Assembly (NCBI RefSeq): GCF_000420265.1
Contig: NZ_ATUP01000001.1
Location: 2,232,001 to 2,296,000 of the forward strand
Length of the DNA: 64,000 nt
Source of the DNA: Oceanicaulis alexandrii DSM 11625
GTDB lineage: Bacteria; Pseudomonadota; Alphaproteobacteria; Caulobacterales; Maricaulaceae
Reading direction: 5' to 3'
This document shows positions 1 through 8,415 of this stretch, one piece after another. The notes under the pieces are model-generated. The model had not been told where the DNA came from, searched no databases, and worked only from the letters and a program-made list of their open reading frames with translations. The position numbers and the translations under genes were made by a program. The first letter of the stretch is position 1; every line of letters starts with the position of its first letter.

Positions 1-1
1 C

Positions 2-766
2 ACGTTCAACGCTTACCATTTCCTGATCAATATTCTGATGGTGCATGCATGGGGTCTGAGCGGATCCCTCAGCTTCAACTATCCCTCATGGTCTATCTCA
101 GCGGAAATGTTCGCATATGCGCTGTTCCCCATTATGGCTCTGTTTGTGCTCAAGTTCAGGCTTTGGATCGTTGGACTGACCGCCTTTGTGCTCCTGAGCC
201 TGCTGGCGATTTTCGCTCGCGAATGGCTTGGTCGTCCTCTGGTGCACCTGACCTATGACTTCTCGATCCTCAGGATTTTGCCTGAATTCCTGATCGGCGG
301 GTGGACGTACATGGTCGTCCGCTCCCTTTCACGGCCTTCCCCAACCGTAGTGAGGATTGCATGCGCTGGCTCTGTATTGGTCACGCTGGTGCTGTTCTCG
401 GTCTGGGAGGCGTCGGTGTATATGACGCTGATTTTCCCGGTCCTTATCGCAAGCCTTTATCTACTGGAAACAGGTCGTGAAGAGCAGGCGACGCCTAAGG
501 GACCAGCATTCCTGATGCTGCCTTATGAGAGCTTGGTCTATCTGGGGAAAATCTCGTACTCACTTTACATGATCCACGCCTTTTTCGAGATGACGTGCTT
601 CAGTGTGATCGAAAAAGTGTTTGACCATCCGGCCGACGCCGTACCCTTGTTTTGGCTTTTCCCGGTCATGATACTGACCTTTGTCGGCGCCGCGATTGTC
701 TACGAGCTTGTTGAAAAGCCCGGTCGAAAATACACGCTGGGCGTTCTAGTCGGACGTAAGTCCTGA
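2..766 (+). CDS. Acyltransferase 3 family membrane protein, C-terminal part
   Basis: The gene is cut by the left edge; the frame is open from base 2, so the first ATG at 38 is not the true start. About 254 residues remain. They contain the motif PSWSISAEMF, typical of the integral-membrane acyltransferase 3 (OafA/NodX) family, followed by several hydrophobic spans and a C-terminal YELVEKPGRK segment of the kind found at the end of these proteins. The family transfers acyl groups to surface glycans or lipids in the inner membrane; the substrate cannot be deduced here. It converges on ybaB with a 23-bp gap holding a small GGGGAGCTAGCCCC inverted repeat. Confidence 0.85.
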   Translation, partial: TFNAYHFLINILMVHAWGLSGSLSFNYPSWSISAEMFAYALFPIMALFVLKFRLWIVGLTAFVLLSLLAIFAREWLGRPLVHLTYDFSILRILPEFLIGGWTYMVVRSLSRPSPTVVRIACAGSVLVTLVLFSVWEASVYMTLIFPVLIASLYLLETGREEQATPKGPAFLMLPYESLVYLGKISYSLYMIHAFFEMTCFSVIEKVFDHPADAVPLFWLFPVMILTFVGAAIVYELVEKPGRKYTLGVLVGRKS

Positions 767-789
767 GACCTTAGGCGGGGAGCTAGCCC

Positions 790-1134
790 CTAGAAGGGTC
801 CCGGCTTGGTGCCGAAGGGCAGGTCGATGCCCGGCGGCAGGCCCATGCCTTTGGTGGCGTCGCTCATGGCGTCGGCCTGGGCCTTGTCGGCCTTGCGCTT
901 GGCGTCGTTATGGGCGGCCTTGATCAGGTCTTCCAGGATGGCGGGGTCTTCGGGATCGATGACGGATTTGTCGATCTCAAGCCCGCGCATTTCGCCCTTG
1001 GCGGTCAGGGTCAGCTTAACCAGGCCGGCGCCGGCTTCGCCGGTGACTTCCAGCGTCTCCAGACGTTCCTGGGCTTCGGCCATCTTGGCCTGCATTTCCT
1101 GGGCTTTCTTCATCAGCCCGCCAAGGTCTTTCAT
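790..1134 (-). CDS. ybaB: YbaB/EbfC family nucleoid-associated protein
   Basis: The 114-residue protein starts MKDLGGLMKKAQEMQAKMAEAQERL, a helix of alternating M/K/Q residues characteristic of the YbaB/EbfC family. These are small dimeric DNA-binding proteins encoded beside dnaX. The ATG overlaps the dnaX stop by four bases (ATGA), so the two are probably translationally coupled. In many alphaproteobacteria recR follows ybaB; here the next gene is a convergent acyltransferase, so recR must lie elsewhere. Confidence 0.93.
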   Translation of the reverse strand: MKDLGGLMKKAQEMQAKMAEAQERLETLEVTGEAGAGLVKLTLTAKGEMRGLEIDKSVIDPEDPAILEDLIKAAHNDAKRKADKAQADAMSDATKGMGLPPGIDLPFGTKPGPF

Positions 1135-2900
1135 CGCGAGTTCTCCTGCCGCGCAGTGTCTTGATCGTCATCATCAGATGTGGGGAGCGCCGGCGCTTCG
1201 TCAACGGTGATGATCTCCGCGCCTGGAAACAGGGTCAGCGCCTTGATCATGGCCGGGTCGCGCCTTATGGCGTCCATGCGTTCTTCATGCTGGCGCGCGC
1301 GGCGCTCGGCGATGGTCTCGCCGCCCTTGGTGTTGGGCTTTGAATCCACCAGCCAGCGTTCGCCCGTCTGTTCTTGCAAGAAAGCGGCGATGCGGCCGCC
1401 CAGATTGCTGGGGGCGTTCTCGGTGGGCTCAAAGACAATCGCGCCGGGCTTCATCGACACCGGGCGGAAGCAGCGCTCCACATCGAGCTTGAGCCCGATA
1501 TCGCGCGCAGCGTCGATCATCTCCATCATCGCGTCGAGATCTTTGGGCCCGACGGGTTCGGGCTCCGGCTCAGGAGCGTGAGCGGCGTTCGGTCCGGACG
1601 GCGCCTCGCCCCCCGGACCGGACTTAGGGTTTGCGCCACCGCCTGACGGGGCGATCCCGGCGAGCAGGCGGGCGGCGTCTTCGGGGCTCGGCAGGCTGGC
1701 CGCCGCCATCAGGCGGATGACCGCCATTTCCGCAGCCGAGACCGGATCGGGCGCATTGCGCACATCATCAAGCCCGGTCAGCGTGGTCTTCCACAGCCGC
1801 CCCAGCGAGGCGAGGGAATGGGCCTCGGCCAGTTTCGCCAGCCGGTCCACGGTTTCCTGCGCCTCGCCCAGATCCGCGTCCTTGCCGGCCGCCTTGATGC
1901 GGCTGACTGCGTGCAGATGATCCAGAAGATCGCGCATCAGAACCTGCGGGTCGGCGCCTGAGTCATACTGGTGGCGCAGCTCGTCGAGCGCATCCTTGGC
2001 GCGGTTTTCCAGCGCCGCCTCCAGAAGGTCCAGCACGCGCGAGCGGTCGGCGAGGCCGAGCATGTCGCGGATCTGCTGGGCGGTGACGGTCTCGCCCCGG
2101 TCGGCCTGAACGATGGCCTGATCCAGCAAGGACAGGGCGTCCCGCACCGAGCCTTCGGCGGCGCGGGCGATGGCGGCCAGGCCGTCGCGGTCGACGCTGG
2201 TGTTCTCTTTGTCGCAGATGCGCGCCAGATGGTCGGTCAGAACCTCGCGGTCCACGCGCTTGAGATCAAAGCGCTGACAGCGCGACAGCACCGTCACCGG
2301 CACTTTTCGGATTTCGGTGGTGGCGAAGATGAACTTCACATGCTCGGGCGGTTCCTCGAGCGTTTTCAGAAGCGCGTTGAAGGCCGAGGTGGACAGCATG
2401 TGCACCTCGTCAATGATGTAGACCTTGTAGCGCGCGCTGACGGGCGCATAGCGCACCCCGTCGAGAATCTCGCGGATATCAGAGATGCCGGTGCGGGACG
2501 CGGCGTCCATCTCCATCACATCCACATGGGCGGAGCGCGCAATGGCGTCGCAATGTCGGCCCGGCGGGGTGAGGTTGATGGAGGGCTGGTGCACCGTGTC
2601 GGTGTCGTAATTGAGCGCGCGGGCGATCAGGCGCGCCGTGGTGGTTTTGCCCACCCCGCGCACCCCGGTCATCATATAGGCGTGGGCGATCCGGCCAGAC
2701 GCGAACGCATTGGTCAGCGTGCGCACCATCGGCTCCTGGCCGATCAGGTCGTCAAAGGTCTGGGGGCGGTATTTGCGCGCCAGCACCTGATAGCCGGGAT
2801 CATCCTTGGGCGTCTCGGGCTCAAGACCGGGCAGGGCCGGGCCGTCATAAGCCTCTGTCGCTTCTGACTCAGGCGCGTCGGAGTGGGGATCATCCATCAC
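1131..2900 (-). CDS. dnaX: DNA polymerase III subunit gamma/tau
   Basis: This 589-residue clamp-loader ATPase has Walker A GVRGVGKT (residues 79-86), Walker B IIDEVHML, the sensor stretch with SRC, and a C-terminal tau-like extension after an acidic proline-rich linker (about residues 410-450). It loads the sliding clamp and couples polymerase cores. Of the four zinc-module cysteines known from E. coli DnaX (C64, C73, C76, C79), only the last is present (C117); the first aligns to Tyr98 and the middle two are gone, so the zinc knuckle is probably absent. SRP RNA lies just upstream and ybaB just downstream, a common alphaproteobacterial order. Confidence 0.97.
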   Translation of the reverse strand: MMDDPHSDAPESEATEAYDGPALPGLEPETPKDDPGYQVLARKYRPQTFDDLIGQEPMVRTLTNAFASGRIAHAYMMTGVRGVGKTTTARLIARALNYDTDTVHQPSINLTPPGRHCDAIARSAHVDVMEMDAASRTGISDIREILDGVRYAPVSARYKVYIIDEVHMLSTSAFNALLKTLEEPPEHVKFIFATTEIRKVPVTVLSRCQRFDLKRVDREVLTDHLARICDKENTSVDRDGLAAIARAAEGSVRDALSLLDQAIVQADRGETVTAQQIRDMLGLADRSRVLDLLEAALENRAKDALDELRHQYDSGADPQVLMRDLLDHLHAVSRIKAAGKDADLGEAQETVDRLAKLAEAHSLASLGRLWKTTLTGLDDVRNAPDPVSAAEMAVIRLMAAASLPSPEDAARLLAGIAPSGGGANPKSGPGGEAPSGPNAAHAPEPEPEPVGPKDLDAMMEMIDAARDIGLKLDVERCFRPVSMKPGAIVFEPTENAPSNLGGRIAAFLQEQTGERWLVDSKPNTKGGETIAERRARQHEERMDAIRRDPAMIKALTLFPGAEIITVDEAPALPTSDDDDQDTARQENSR

Positions 2901-2969
2901 AGGATCGGGTCCTTCGCGCGGGCCGCGCGCCCAAGGGTCTGGGGGCTGCGGGAGATGAACTGACGCGGA

Positions 2970-3066
2970 AGACGGCGGAAGACCGGACGGCGACCCGAAC
3001 CGAAACTCGTTACGGCTGCTTCCTTCCGGACCTGACCGGGTTGGCGAGGGGCTCGTCCGCCGCCGG
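2970..3066 (-). ncRNA. ffs: Signal recognition particle RNA, bacterial small type
   Basis: The minus strand reads GGTCAGGTCCGGAAGGAAGC, the near-invariant SRP domain IV loop, flanked by CTCGCCAACCC and GCCGTAACGAG. Outer stretches GCGGACGAGCCC and GGGTCGCCGTCCG can pair to close the rod-shaped hairpin. The RNA joins Ffh protein to target nascent membrane proteins. Ends are estimated from the pairing and may be off by about 10 bases. Its location directly upstream of dnaX is typical for the class. Confidence 0.9.
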
Positions 3067-3258
3067 CCTTCCTGTAGGCAATATCGCGATTGAGGCGGGC
3101 AAACGCAAGACGCGCGGGCAGATGTCCACAGCTTGCCGGTTTTTCACTTTTCATCCATGCCCGACTGCGCTCGACTGGAGGTTCTGGCGGGGAACGGGCG
3201 CTGAGACCCGTCGCTGACCAGAGCTGGTTGAAAGAAAAAGACACGAAAGACGGTCAAG

Positions 3259-4254
3259 ATGAGCCTGAAAACACTCACTATTGCTTTGGGATTGAGCCTG
3301 GGAGCGAGCCTGCCGGCCCTGGCGAAGCAAGACGCTCCCCATAGCCCTCACGTGCAATCGGTGGACGCCCACCGGTTCGCCGCGCTGTTTGACGCCCATG
3401 ATGGCGCGCTCGATGCCGAGCTTTTGCAGGCTGAGTATCTGGACGGCGCCGGTCGGGGCGTCGAGGTGTTCACGCCTAGTCGAATTCAGAATGCGGACAA
3501 CCTGGCCCGCGCCGTCGCCGAAGACCCTGAGGCGTATCGTCGGGGGATCGAGGTTTGCCTGCCCATCGCGGACTCGATGAACGCCGAGCTGCAAGAGACT
3601 TACGCCGCCATGCAGCCGCTTTTCCCCGGTCGTGACCTCCCCGAGATCCATGTGGTGTTCGGCGCGGGCAATTCAGGCGGCACCGCCGCCTCCGACGCCC
3701 TGGTGCTGGGGCTCGAAGTGATTTGCCGTGTTGGACAGAGCGAAGAAGAGATCCGCTCGATCTTCCGGTTCTTTTTCGCCCATGAAGCGGTTCACGCTCT
3801 GCAGACCCAGAATATGGACGCCTTCGCGCGCGATCCCCTGCTCTACATGTCGCTTCTGGAAGGGCAGGCGGATTATGTCTCCCTGCTGGTGACGGGGCAG
3901 GTCCCCACCCAGAGCCGGCATGACTGGGCGGTCGAGAATGAGGACGGGTTGTGGCCGGAATTCTCCCGGGATCGCCGCATCCTCAAGGCGGCCGCAGAAG
4001 CAGGCGCGAGTTATGGAAACCTGCCGCCGGAGGCCGCGACGGCGCTGACGCGCTGGCACGCCAACGCCGGTCGCGCCCCGGATGGTTGGCCCTATGAGCT
4101 GGGCTATTGGATGGGACGCCAGATCGTGGCCGATTACGTGACCCGCGCAGACGACCCCGATCAGGCCCTGATCGACCTTCTGAACATCACCGACCCTGTC
4201 AGGGTGCTCAGCCAGACCCGATACTATGATCAGGCGGGCGCGGACGCCCGATAG
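3259..4254 (+). CDS. Exported HExxH protein, putative zinc metallopeptidase
   Basis: This 331-residue protein has an N-terminal signal peptide (cleavage near ALA-KQ, residue 23). HEAVH at residues 175-179 is a zincin HExxH motif, and a conserved-looking LEGQADY about 22 residues later offers Glu201 as a third ligand, the spacing seen in gluzincin-type peptidases. No known family could be named from sequence alone. The ATG at 3259 is preceded by AAAGACGGTCAAG, a weak ribosome site. It stands alone, divergent from SRP RNA/dnaX. The function is inferred from the motif only; a non-catalytic metal-binding protein is possible. Confidence 0.7.
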   Translation: MSLKTLTIALGLSLGASLPALAKQDAPHSPHVQSVDAHRFAALFDAHDGALDAELLQAEYLDGAGRGVEVFTPSRIQNADNLARAVAEDPEAYRRGIEVCLPIADSMNAELQETYAAMQPLFPGRDLPEIHVVFGAGNSGGTAASDALVLGLEVICRVGQSEEEIRSIFRFFFAHEAVHALQTQNMDAFARDPLLYMSLLEGQADYVSLLVTGQVPTQSRHDWAVENEDGLWPEFSRDRRILKAAAEAGASYGNLPPEAATALTRWHANAGRAPDGWPYELGYWMGRQIVADYVTRADDPDQALIDLLNITDPVRVLSQTRYYDQAGADAR

Positions 4255-4340
4255 GGAAATGACGCGGAGCGGCTTGGGCGGTTTGCGCCCTTGCCATCTT
4301 TGCGTGCGGCATATCATCATGACCACGGGAACGGGGTTTG

Positions 4341-5069
4341 ATGATGGCGGAGACGTTGCTCGATTTCATGGCGGAAAGCGCCGAGGCGACAAGCGTTGAC
4401 GCGTTGTGCCGCCTGTTTGAGCAGTACGCTGAAACGCTTGGCGTGGAAGCGGTCGGCTATCAGATCCTGCCCAGCCCGTTTGAGGCGTCCGACGCCGATA
4501 ACCAGTTTGAGTACAATACCTTTCCAGACCTCATGAAGGACGCCTATCTGGGCGAGCGCCTGTTTGAACACGACCCCGTCACCAGCCGGGCGGCGATGGC
4601 GCTGCATCCCCAGTTCTGGTTCGAGGTTGAACAGACCACGCCGATCACCCGGTATAGCCAGCGCATCTTTGACTTGTTGCGTGAGAGCGGATTCGTGGAC
4701 GGGCTGACCACGCCGATTTTCGGCCCGGCCGGTCTCGCCGCCTATGTGGCGTGCGGCCGGTTCAGCGCGCCTTTTGATCTGTCAGCGATGGATTGCCGAT
4801 GCCTTCAGCATGCCTGCAACGAGCTTTACGCCTGTACGCTCACGCTGCAGAAGCGCAAGGCGCTGACGCCGCCGAACCTGTCGGAGCGCGAGGTGGAGGT
4901 GCTGCACTGGCTGGCGCGCGGCAAAAGCAATGCGGTGATCGCCGATATTCTGGGCGTTTCTCCCCACACCGTGGATACGGTCATGCGACGCGCCTTCGGC
5001 AAATTGGGGGCTTCAAACCGGGTCGCCGCTGTGCTTAAGTCGCTAAGAGCTGGTTTGATAACGCTCTAA
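4341..5069 (+). CDS. LuxR-type transcriptional regulator (quorum-sensing LuxR solo)
   Basis: About 242 residues. The N-terminal half resembles the autoinducer-binding domain (Asp-Pro of the binding pocket in EHDPV, Phe-Trp in HPQFWFE), and the C-terminal 65 residues are a LuxR/GerE helix-turn-helix (LSEREVEVLHWLARGKSN...). Aligned with LasR/TraR, the tyrosine and aspartate that contact acyl-homoserine lactone are kept, but the tryptophan that hydrogen-bonds the lactone is methionine (FPDLMKDAY). No luxI gene is nearby, so this is a solo receptor. TTG at 4338 and ATGs at 4341 and 4344 are all possible starts. Confidence 0.85.
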   Translation: MMAETLLDFMAESAEATSVDALCRLFEQYAETLGVEAVGYQILPSPFEASDADNQFEYNTFPDLMKDAYLGERLFEHDPVTSRAAMALHPQFWFEVEQTTPITRYSQRIFDLLRESGFVDGLTTPIFGPAGLAAYVACGRFSAPFDLSAMDCRCLQHACNELYACTLTLQKRKALTPPNLSEREVEVLHWLARGKSNAVIADILGVSPHTVDTVMRRAFGKLGASNRVAAVLKSLRAGLITL

Positions 5070-5235
5070 CCGCTTTCACCCCACATGGATTGCGCCATTA
5101 AGGCGAAAATGTGCATCGAATAGGGCCGCTGCGCCCCTATTGGTCCCTGAATTACGGGACGTGACCTTCAGTCAGATTTAACTATACCCGCGCCTCCGGC
5201 GAAAAACCGCCAGCGATCTGCATCGGAGTGTGTGT

Positions 5236-5562
5236 TTGAACGATCATGAGTTCATCCAATTTGTCTTTGAACAATTCAAGCAAATGAAATTGGACGGTGA
5301 AAACCCTGATCTGGCTCATCTTATCCCGGCAGTCAGCGCGCAAAAGGCGTCTGACTGGGACAGCATCGCCATCAAACTGGCGATCTGGCGCTGGGTGCGG
5401 ATCCGCGGACAAGGCGACGCCGAACGGGAAATGAGTTTGTCCGACCGCCTGATCTATTCCGCCTTCCGCGACGCTGTAAAGCTGAGCGGGCGAGAAGAAC
5501 TGGCTGCGCAAGCGGACTATGACAATGATTTTTACGCGGAGCTGATCAGCTCCGCCGCCTAG
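5236..5562 (+). CDS. Conserved-looking small protein of unknown function
   Basis: There is no ATG in frame. A GGAG at 5225-5228 is best spaced for the TTG at 5236 (NDHEFIQFVF...), although GTG at 5230 is also possible. The roughly 108-residue product is acidic and soluble, with WDSIAIKLAIWRWVRIRG in the middle; I do not recognise the family. Its stop overlaps the end of the convergent gene at 5559 by four bases. Confidence 0.6.
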   Translation: MNDHEFIQFVFEQFKQMKLDGENPDLAHLIPAVSAQKASDWDSIAIKLAIWRWVRIRGQGDAEREMSLSDRLIYSAFRDAVKLSGREELAAQADYDNDFYAELISSAA

Positions 5563-5768
5563 ATGCGATCCGTGCTGCGCTCCAGCGCTTCGCGCAGGAA
5601 TGCGGCGTGTTGATCAAGCACCGCGATCAGACTGACATCTCCGCCTTCCGCCACCAGACGGTCAATCCAGATATCGACGACGCGCGCCTGGCTATCGAGC
5701 CAGTCGGTGACGGAGGGCGAGGTCGGGACTCGGCGGGGGGTTGAAAATTCCAGAATGGCGCTGGCCAT
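5559..5768 (-). CDS. Hypothetical 69-residue protein
   Basis: A small ORF with an AAGAGAG ribosome-binding sequence before its ATG. The product is soluble and mostly helical by composition (WLDSQARVVDIWIDRLVAEGG). No family is recognised. It converges on the gene at 5236 with a 4-bp overlap. An overlapping ORF in another minus frame (5627-5869) looks like a shadow. Confidence 0.5.
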   Translation of the reverse strand: MASAILEFSTPRRVPTSPSVTDWLDSQARVVDIWIDRLVAEGGDVSLIAVLDQHAAFLREALERSTDRI

Positions 5769-5939
5769 GGCGACTCTCTTAGTTGCGAACTATTCTCATT
5801 CTTAAGAGTGACTCCCGGCTTGTCCAGCCCTGATGTCGCCTTTGCGGAGTTTGTCGCAGTCCTGACCATGGCATGCGGGCGAGGTCCGCTGGCCCCGCCC
5901 GTCGTCAGTTATGCATGTGTTTTGCTGCGTTCATAAGCA

Positions 5940-6466
5940 TCAGCGCGCGTCGAGACGGGGCGCTTTGACGGTCCAGGCGATATAAGCCGTCGGCAGGGTG
6001 AACGCGTAGAGAATCGCCCCCCATATGATGGCGTTCCAGTGATCAAAACTGCTCGGACGCCACAGGCCGAACCGCCCGCTATCCGCCACATCCAGCGAAA
6101 TCGCCAAATAAATCAGCCCGATCAGGCAGAGCCCGGTGAAAACCTTGTAGGAAAAGGCGTAGGCGCGTTGACGCAGTTGCAATTCGAATTCGTCCAGCTT
6201 GTCCGCTTGTCCGCTTGTTCGCCGACGATGCGTTGCTGATAGGACGGAGCGAGATAGACGAACGCGCCCAGTGAGATCAGGAGCAAGGCGAGCCATGCCA
6301 GCGCACCGATCATGCCTGCGGGTCCGGCTGCGGCGTCGGGCGCGAAGAGCAGGCTGAGGCAGCCGGCCGGATAGGCCAGAAGGGCGAGCGATGAGGCGAG
6401 CCGGATTGCGAAACCTGAACGCACGGGCGCCGGGCGCTCTTGGGGACTGCGATAAAAGAAGGTCAT
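5940..6466 (-). pseudogene. Four-helix membrane protein gene interrupted by an 8-bp tandem duplication
   Basis: The gene starts at 6466 with two transmembrane segments and is in frame to about QQRIVGEQADK, where the unit GTCCGCTT (plus strand) occurs twice in tandem at 6201-6216. The duplicate shifts the frame and gives early termination at 6122. Removing one 8-bp copy joins QAD to KLDEFELQ and restores a 172-residue protein with two further transmembrane helices, ending at 5940. The ATG overlaps the XRE regulator stop by four bases; such regulator/membrane-protein pairs are common. It may be a true null allele, a reversible phase-variable state, or a sequencing error. Confidence 0.75.
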
Positions 6467-6732
6467 GACGGATCTGCTCCTGTCTGGCCCGCGCCAGGAT
6501 CTGCGGGGCGTGCGATCTGGGGCTTGAACGGTTCGAAGGCGAATATCGACTCGATGCTCACCCCGAAATACTCGGCAAGGCGCATCGCCAGTTCGAGCGA
6601 GGGGTTGAAATCCCCGCGTTCGAGATATCCCACCGTCTGGTAGTTCACGCCAATCGCTTGCGCGAGATCCTTGCGCGACAGTCCGCGCTCGGCGCGTAGG
6701 ACGGGAAGGCGGTTATGGATCGGGCGTGTCAT
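6463..6732 (-). CDS. XRE-family transcriptional regulator
   Basis: An 89-residue protein with a Cro/CI-type helix-turn-helix: LRAERGLSRKDLAQAIGVNY, then YLERGDFNPSLELAMRLAEYFGV. This is the compact YozG/YvaO-like form that often sits before a gene for a small four-helix membrane protein, as here. ATG at 6732 is chosen; TTG at 6735 is possible, with AAGGAG upstream. A perfect TTGTA-CATC-TACAA inverted repeat upstream may be its operator. Confidence 0.88.
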   Translation of the reverse strand: MTRPIHNRLPVLRAERGLSRKDLAQAIGVNYQTVGYLERGDFNPSLELAMRLAEYFGVSIESIFAFEPFKPQIARPADPGAGQTGADPS

Positions 6733-6780
6733 CAATCAGTCTGGCTCCTTGCGGTATAAGTCATGGCTAAAAAACATCGT

Positions 6781-6810
6781 GATGTAAAATAAAATGTTGT
6801 ACATCTACAA
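6781..6810. promoter_or_regulatory. AT-rich inverted repeats, candidate operator of the XRE regulator
   Basis: Two nested inverted repeats lie 50-80 bp upstream of the XRE gene: GATGTA (6781-6786) with TACATC (6800-6805), and TTGTA-CATC-TACAA (6797-6810). Base composition is far more AT-rich than the neighbours. Autoregulation by the adjacent XRE protein is inferred. Confidence 0.4.
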
Positions 6811-6845
6811 TAAATCGTGTGAGTCCTAGCACGGTGCAGATGCAG

Positions 6846-6875
6846 AAAACCCCCGCGTCCGGGACGCGGGGGTTT
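6846..6875 (-). terminator. Rho-independent terminator after the outer-membrane barrel gene
   Basis: CCCCCGCGTCC followed by GGGACGCGGGGG forms a strong stem; on the minus strand it is followed by TTTT. It lies 40 bp beyond the stop of the gene at 6915. Confidence 0.75.
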
Positions 6876-6914
6876 CATCTGGCCTGTGTGCCGGGCTGCT
6901 AAGACGCAAATCGC

Positions 6915-7433
6915 TTAGAAGCGGAGCACATAACCGATGGAGAACGCGTCGGCGTCGCCGTCGCCTTCATACTCATAGCGGGTGTAGTCCAGGCGCACGG
7001 CGTTGGGGCCGGAGACCGTCCATTCCAGACCGCCGCCGAATGCGAACGCGTCAGAGCTGTCTTCAAACTGAGCGCCCGCGAAAGAGGCGTCGATCTCGTG
7101 ATAGGCGTAGCCCAGGCGGCCATAGACAGAGACTTGCTCGGCCAGCGGGTATTGCGCCTTGGCGAAGACGCCCAGGCCGTAATCAAGGCCCACATCGCCG
7201 GAAACGCCGGCGATGGTCAGGTCTTCGTCTTCAAGGCCGACCAGCAGCTCGCCTTCAACGCCGAAATACTCGGTGATGTCGTAGCCGCCGCGGATGTTGA
7301 TCACATCAAGCTCGACATCGGAGGCGTCAAAATAGGTGTAGCCGGCGCCCAGATGCCATTTGGAGTCTTGAGCGGAGGCGCCGCCAGCGATCAGCAGGGC
7401 GGCGGCGGTGGAGAGGAGAATCGTCTTTTGCAT
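6915..7433 (-). CDS. Small outer-membrane beta-barrel protein
   Basis: The ATG at 7433 starts MQKTILLSTAAALLIAGGASA, a clear signal peptide cut before QDSKW; the longer upstream frame is not needed. The mature 150 residues alternate in the pattern of an eight-stranded barrel (WHLGAGYTYFDAS, VSVYGRLGYAYHE, AVRLDYTRYEYEG) and end in phenylalanine (YVLRF), the usual signal for barrel assembly. This fits the OmpA-like/OmpW-like small barrel group (OMP_b-brl). The specific role is unknown. It has its own terminator. Confidence 0.85.
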   Translation of the reverse strand: MQKTILLSTAAALLIAGGASAQDSKWHLGAGYTYFDASDVELDVINIRGGYDITEYFGVEGELLVGLEDEDLTIAGVSGDVGLDYGLGVFAKAQYPLAEQVSVYGRLGYAYHEIDASFAGAQFEDSSDAFAFGGGLEWTVSGPNAVRLDYTRYEYEGDGDADAFSIGYVLRF

Positions 7434-7669
7434 GGTTTTTGTCTTTCTGTGACGCTTTGGATCGCGGTTCTTGGCCCAGCCCGCGCCTATAGCTGCGCCT
7501 CGAAACCGGGTCTTACAAGATGCGAGCTGACGCTGAAAATGCGTGAAAATACGCAGTGTTGCACTTAGGCGACGCACTGTGACCAAGCGATGGCGAAGCG
7601 TGGCGAGGCCGTGACGAAACCCGGTCGGAATTTCGTCACGGCCTAACCCCGTTAACGCTCCGGCAAGGC

Positions 7670-8230
7670 TTAGGCGGCGGCCGACTTGGTCCAGGTTTGC
7701 GGCTTGAACGCGTCGTCCACCGGAGTTTCGGCGATGTGGTTGGCGTAATTGGAGATCGTCTTCAGCGCGGTGGCGGTGATGACGTCAAAAATGTTCGCCT
7801 TGGTGAAGCCGGCGTCCAGGAAGGCCTTGATGTCGGCTTCGCTGGCGTAGCCGCGCTCTTTCACCATCGTACGGGCGAACTGCGCCAGCGCGTCCAGACG
7901 CGCATCCGGCAGGGGCGCGCCAGAGCGCAGGGCGTCAAGGGTCGGCGCATCGACGCCGGCGCCGCCGGCCAGCGTGGAGTGGGCCGCCATGCAGTAATGG
8001 CAGGTGTTCTCATAGGACACGGCCAGAAGCACGACCTGGCGCTCGGCCGGGGTCAGGCTGGTCTTGTCCACAATACCGGCGAGGGTGAGATAGGCTTCGG
8101 CTGTTGCGGGGCTTTCCGCCAGCGTGCCGAGAAGGTTCGGCACGAAGCCGAACGCGCCCTTGGCGGTCTTCAGAACCGGGCGGGCGGCTTCAGGGGCGTT
8201 GGTTTCGTCGTACAGGTTAAACTCGGTCAT
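7670..8230 (-). CDS. Carboxymuconolactone decarboxylase / AhpD-like peroxidase family protein
   Basis: A 186-residue all-helical protein with YENTCHYCMAAHS, the redox CxxC plus His motif of the AhpD/CMD family. Such proteins reduce peroxides through the cysteine pair or act as related oxidoreductases. The ATG at 8230 follows GGAGCATCCC, a well-spaced ribosome site, so the upstream in-frame ATG at 8242 is disfavoured. It is divergent from nudC. Confidence 0.88.
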   Translation of the reverse strand: MTEFNLYDETNAPEAARPVLKTAKGAFGFVPNLLGTLAESPATAEAYLTLAGIVDKTSLTPAERQVVLLAVSYENTCHYCMAAHSTLAGGAGVDAPTLDALRSGAPLPDARLDALAQFARTMVKERGYASEADIKAFLDAGFTKANIFDVITATALKTISNYANHIAETPVDDAFKPQTWTKSAAA

Positions 8231-8415
8231 GGGATGCTCCATCGGGGGGACAGCGTCGCGATGTGCGGCGCGGGTCGGTGTGACGATGGGCAGATGGGAG
8301 GGGTCGGGGACGAGCGAAAGCCTTTGGTCGATCAACACGTTTTCACAGGAATGCGAGCGATCGGGATTCTGTTTCGGGCTGGCGTCATCGGGGCGATGCG
8401 CGGTAGAAACCCGTC

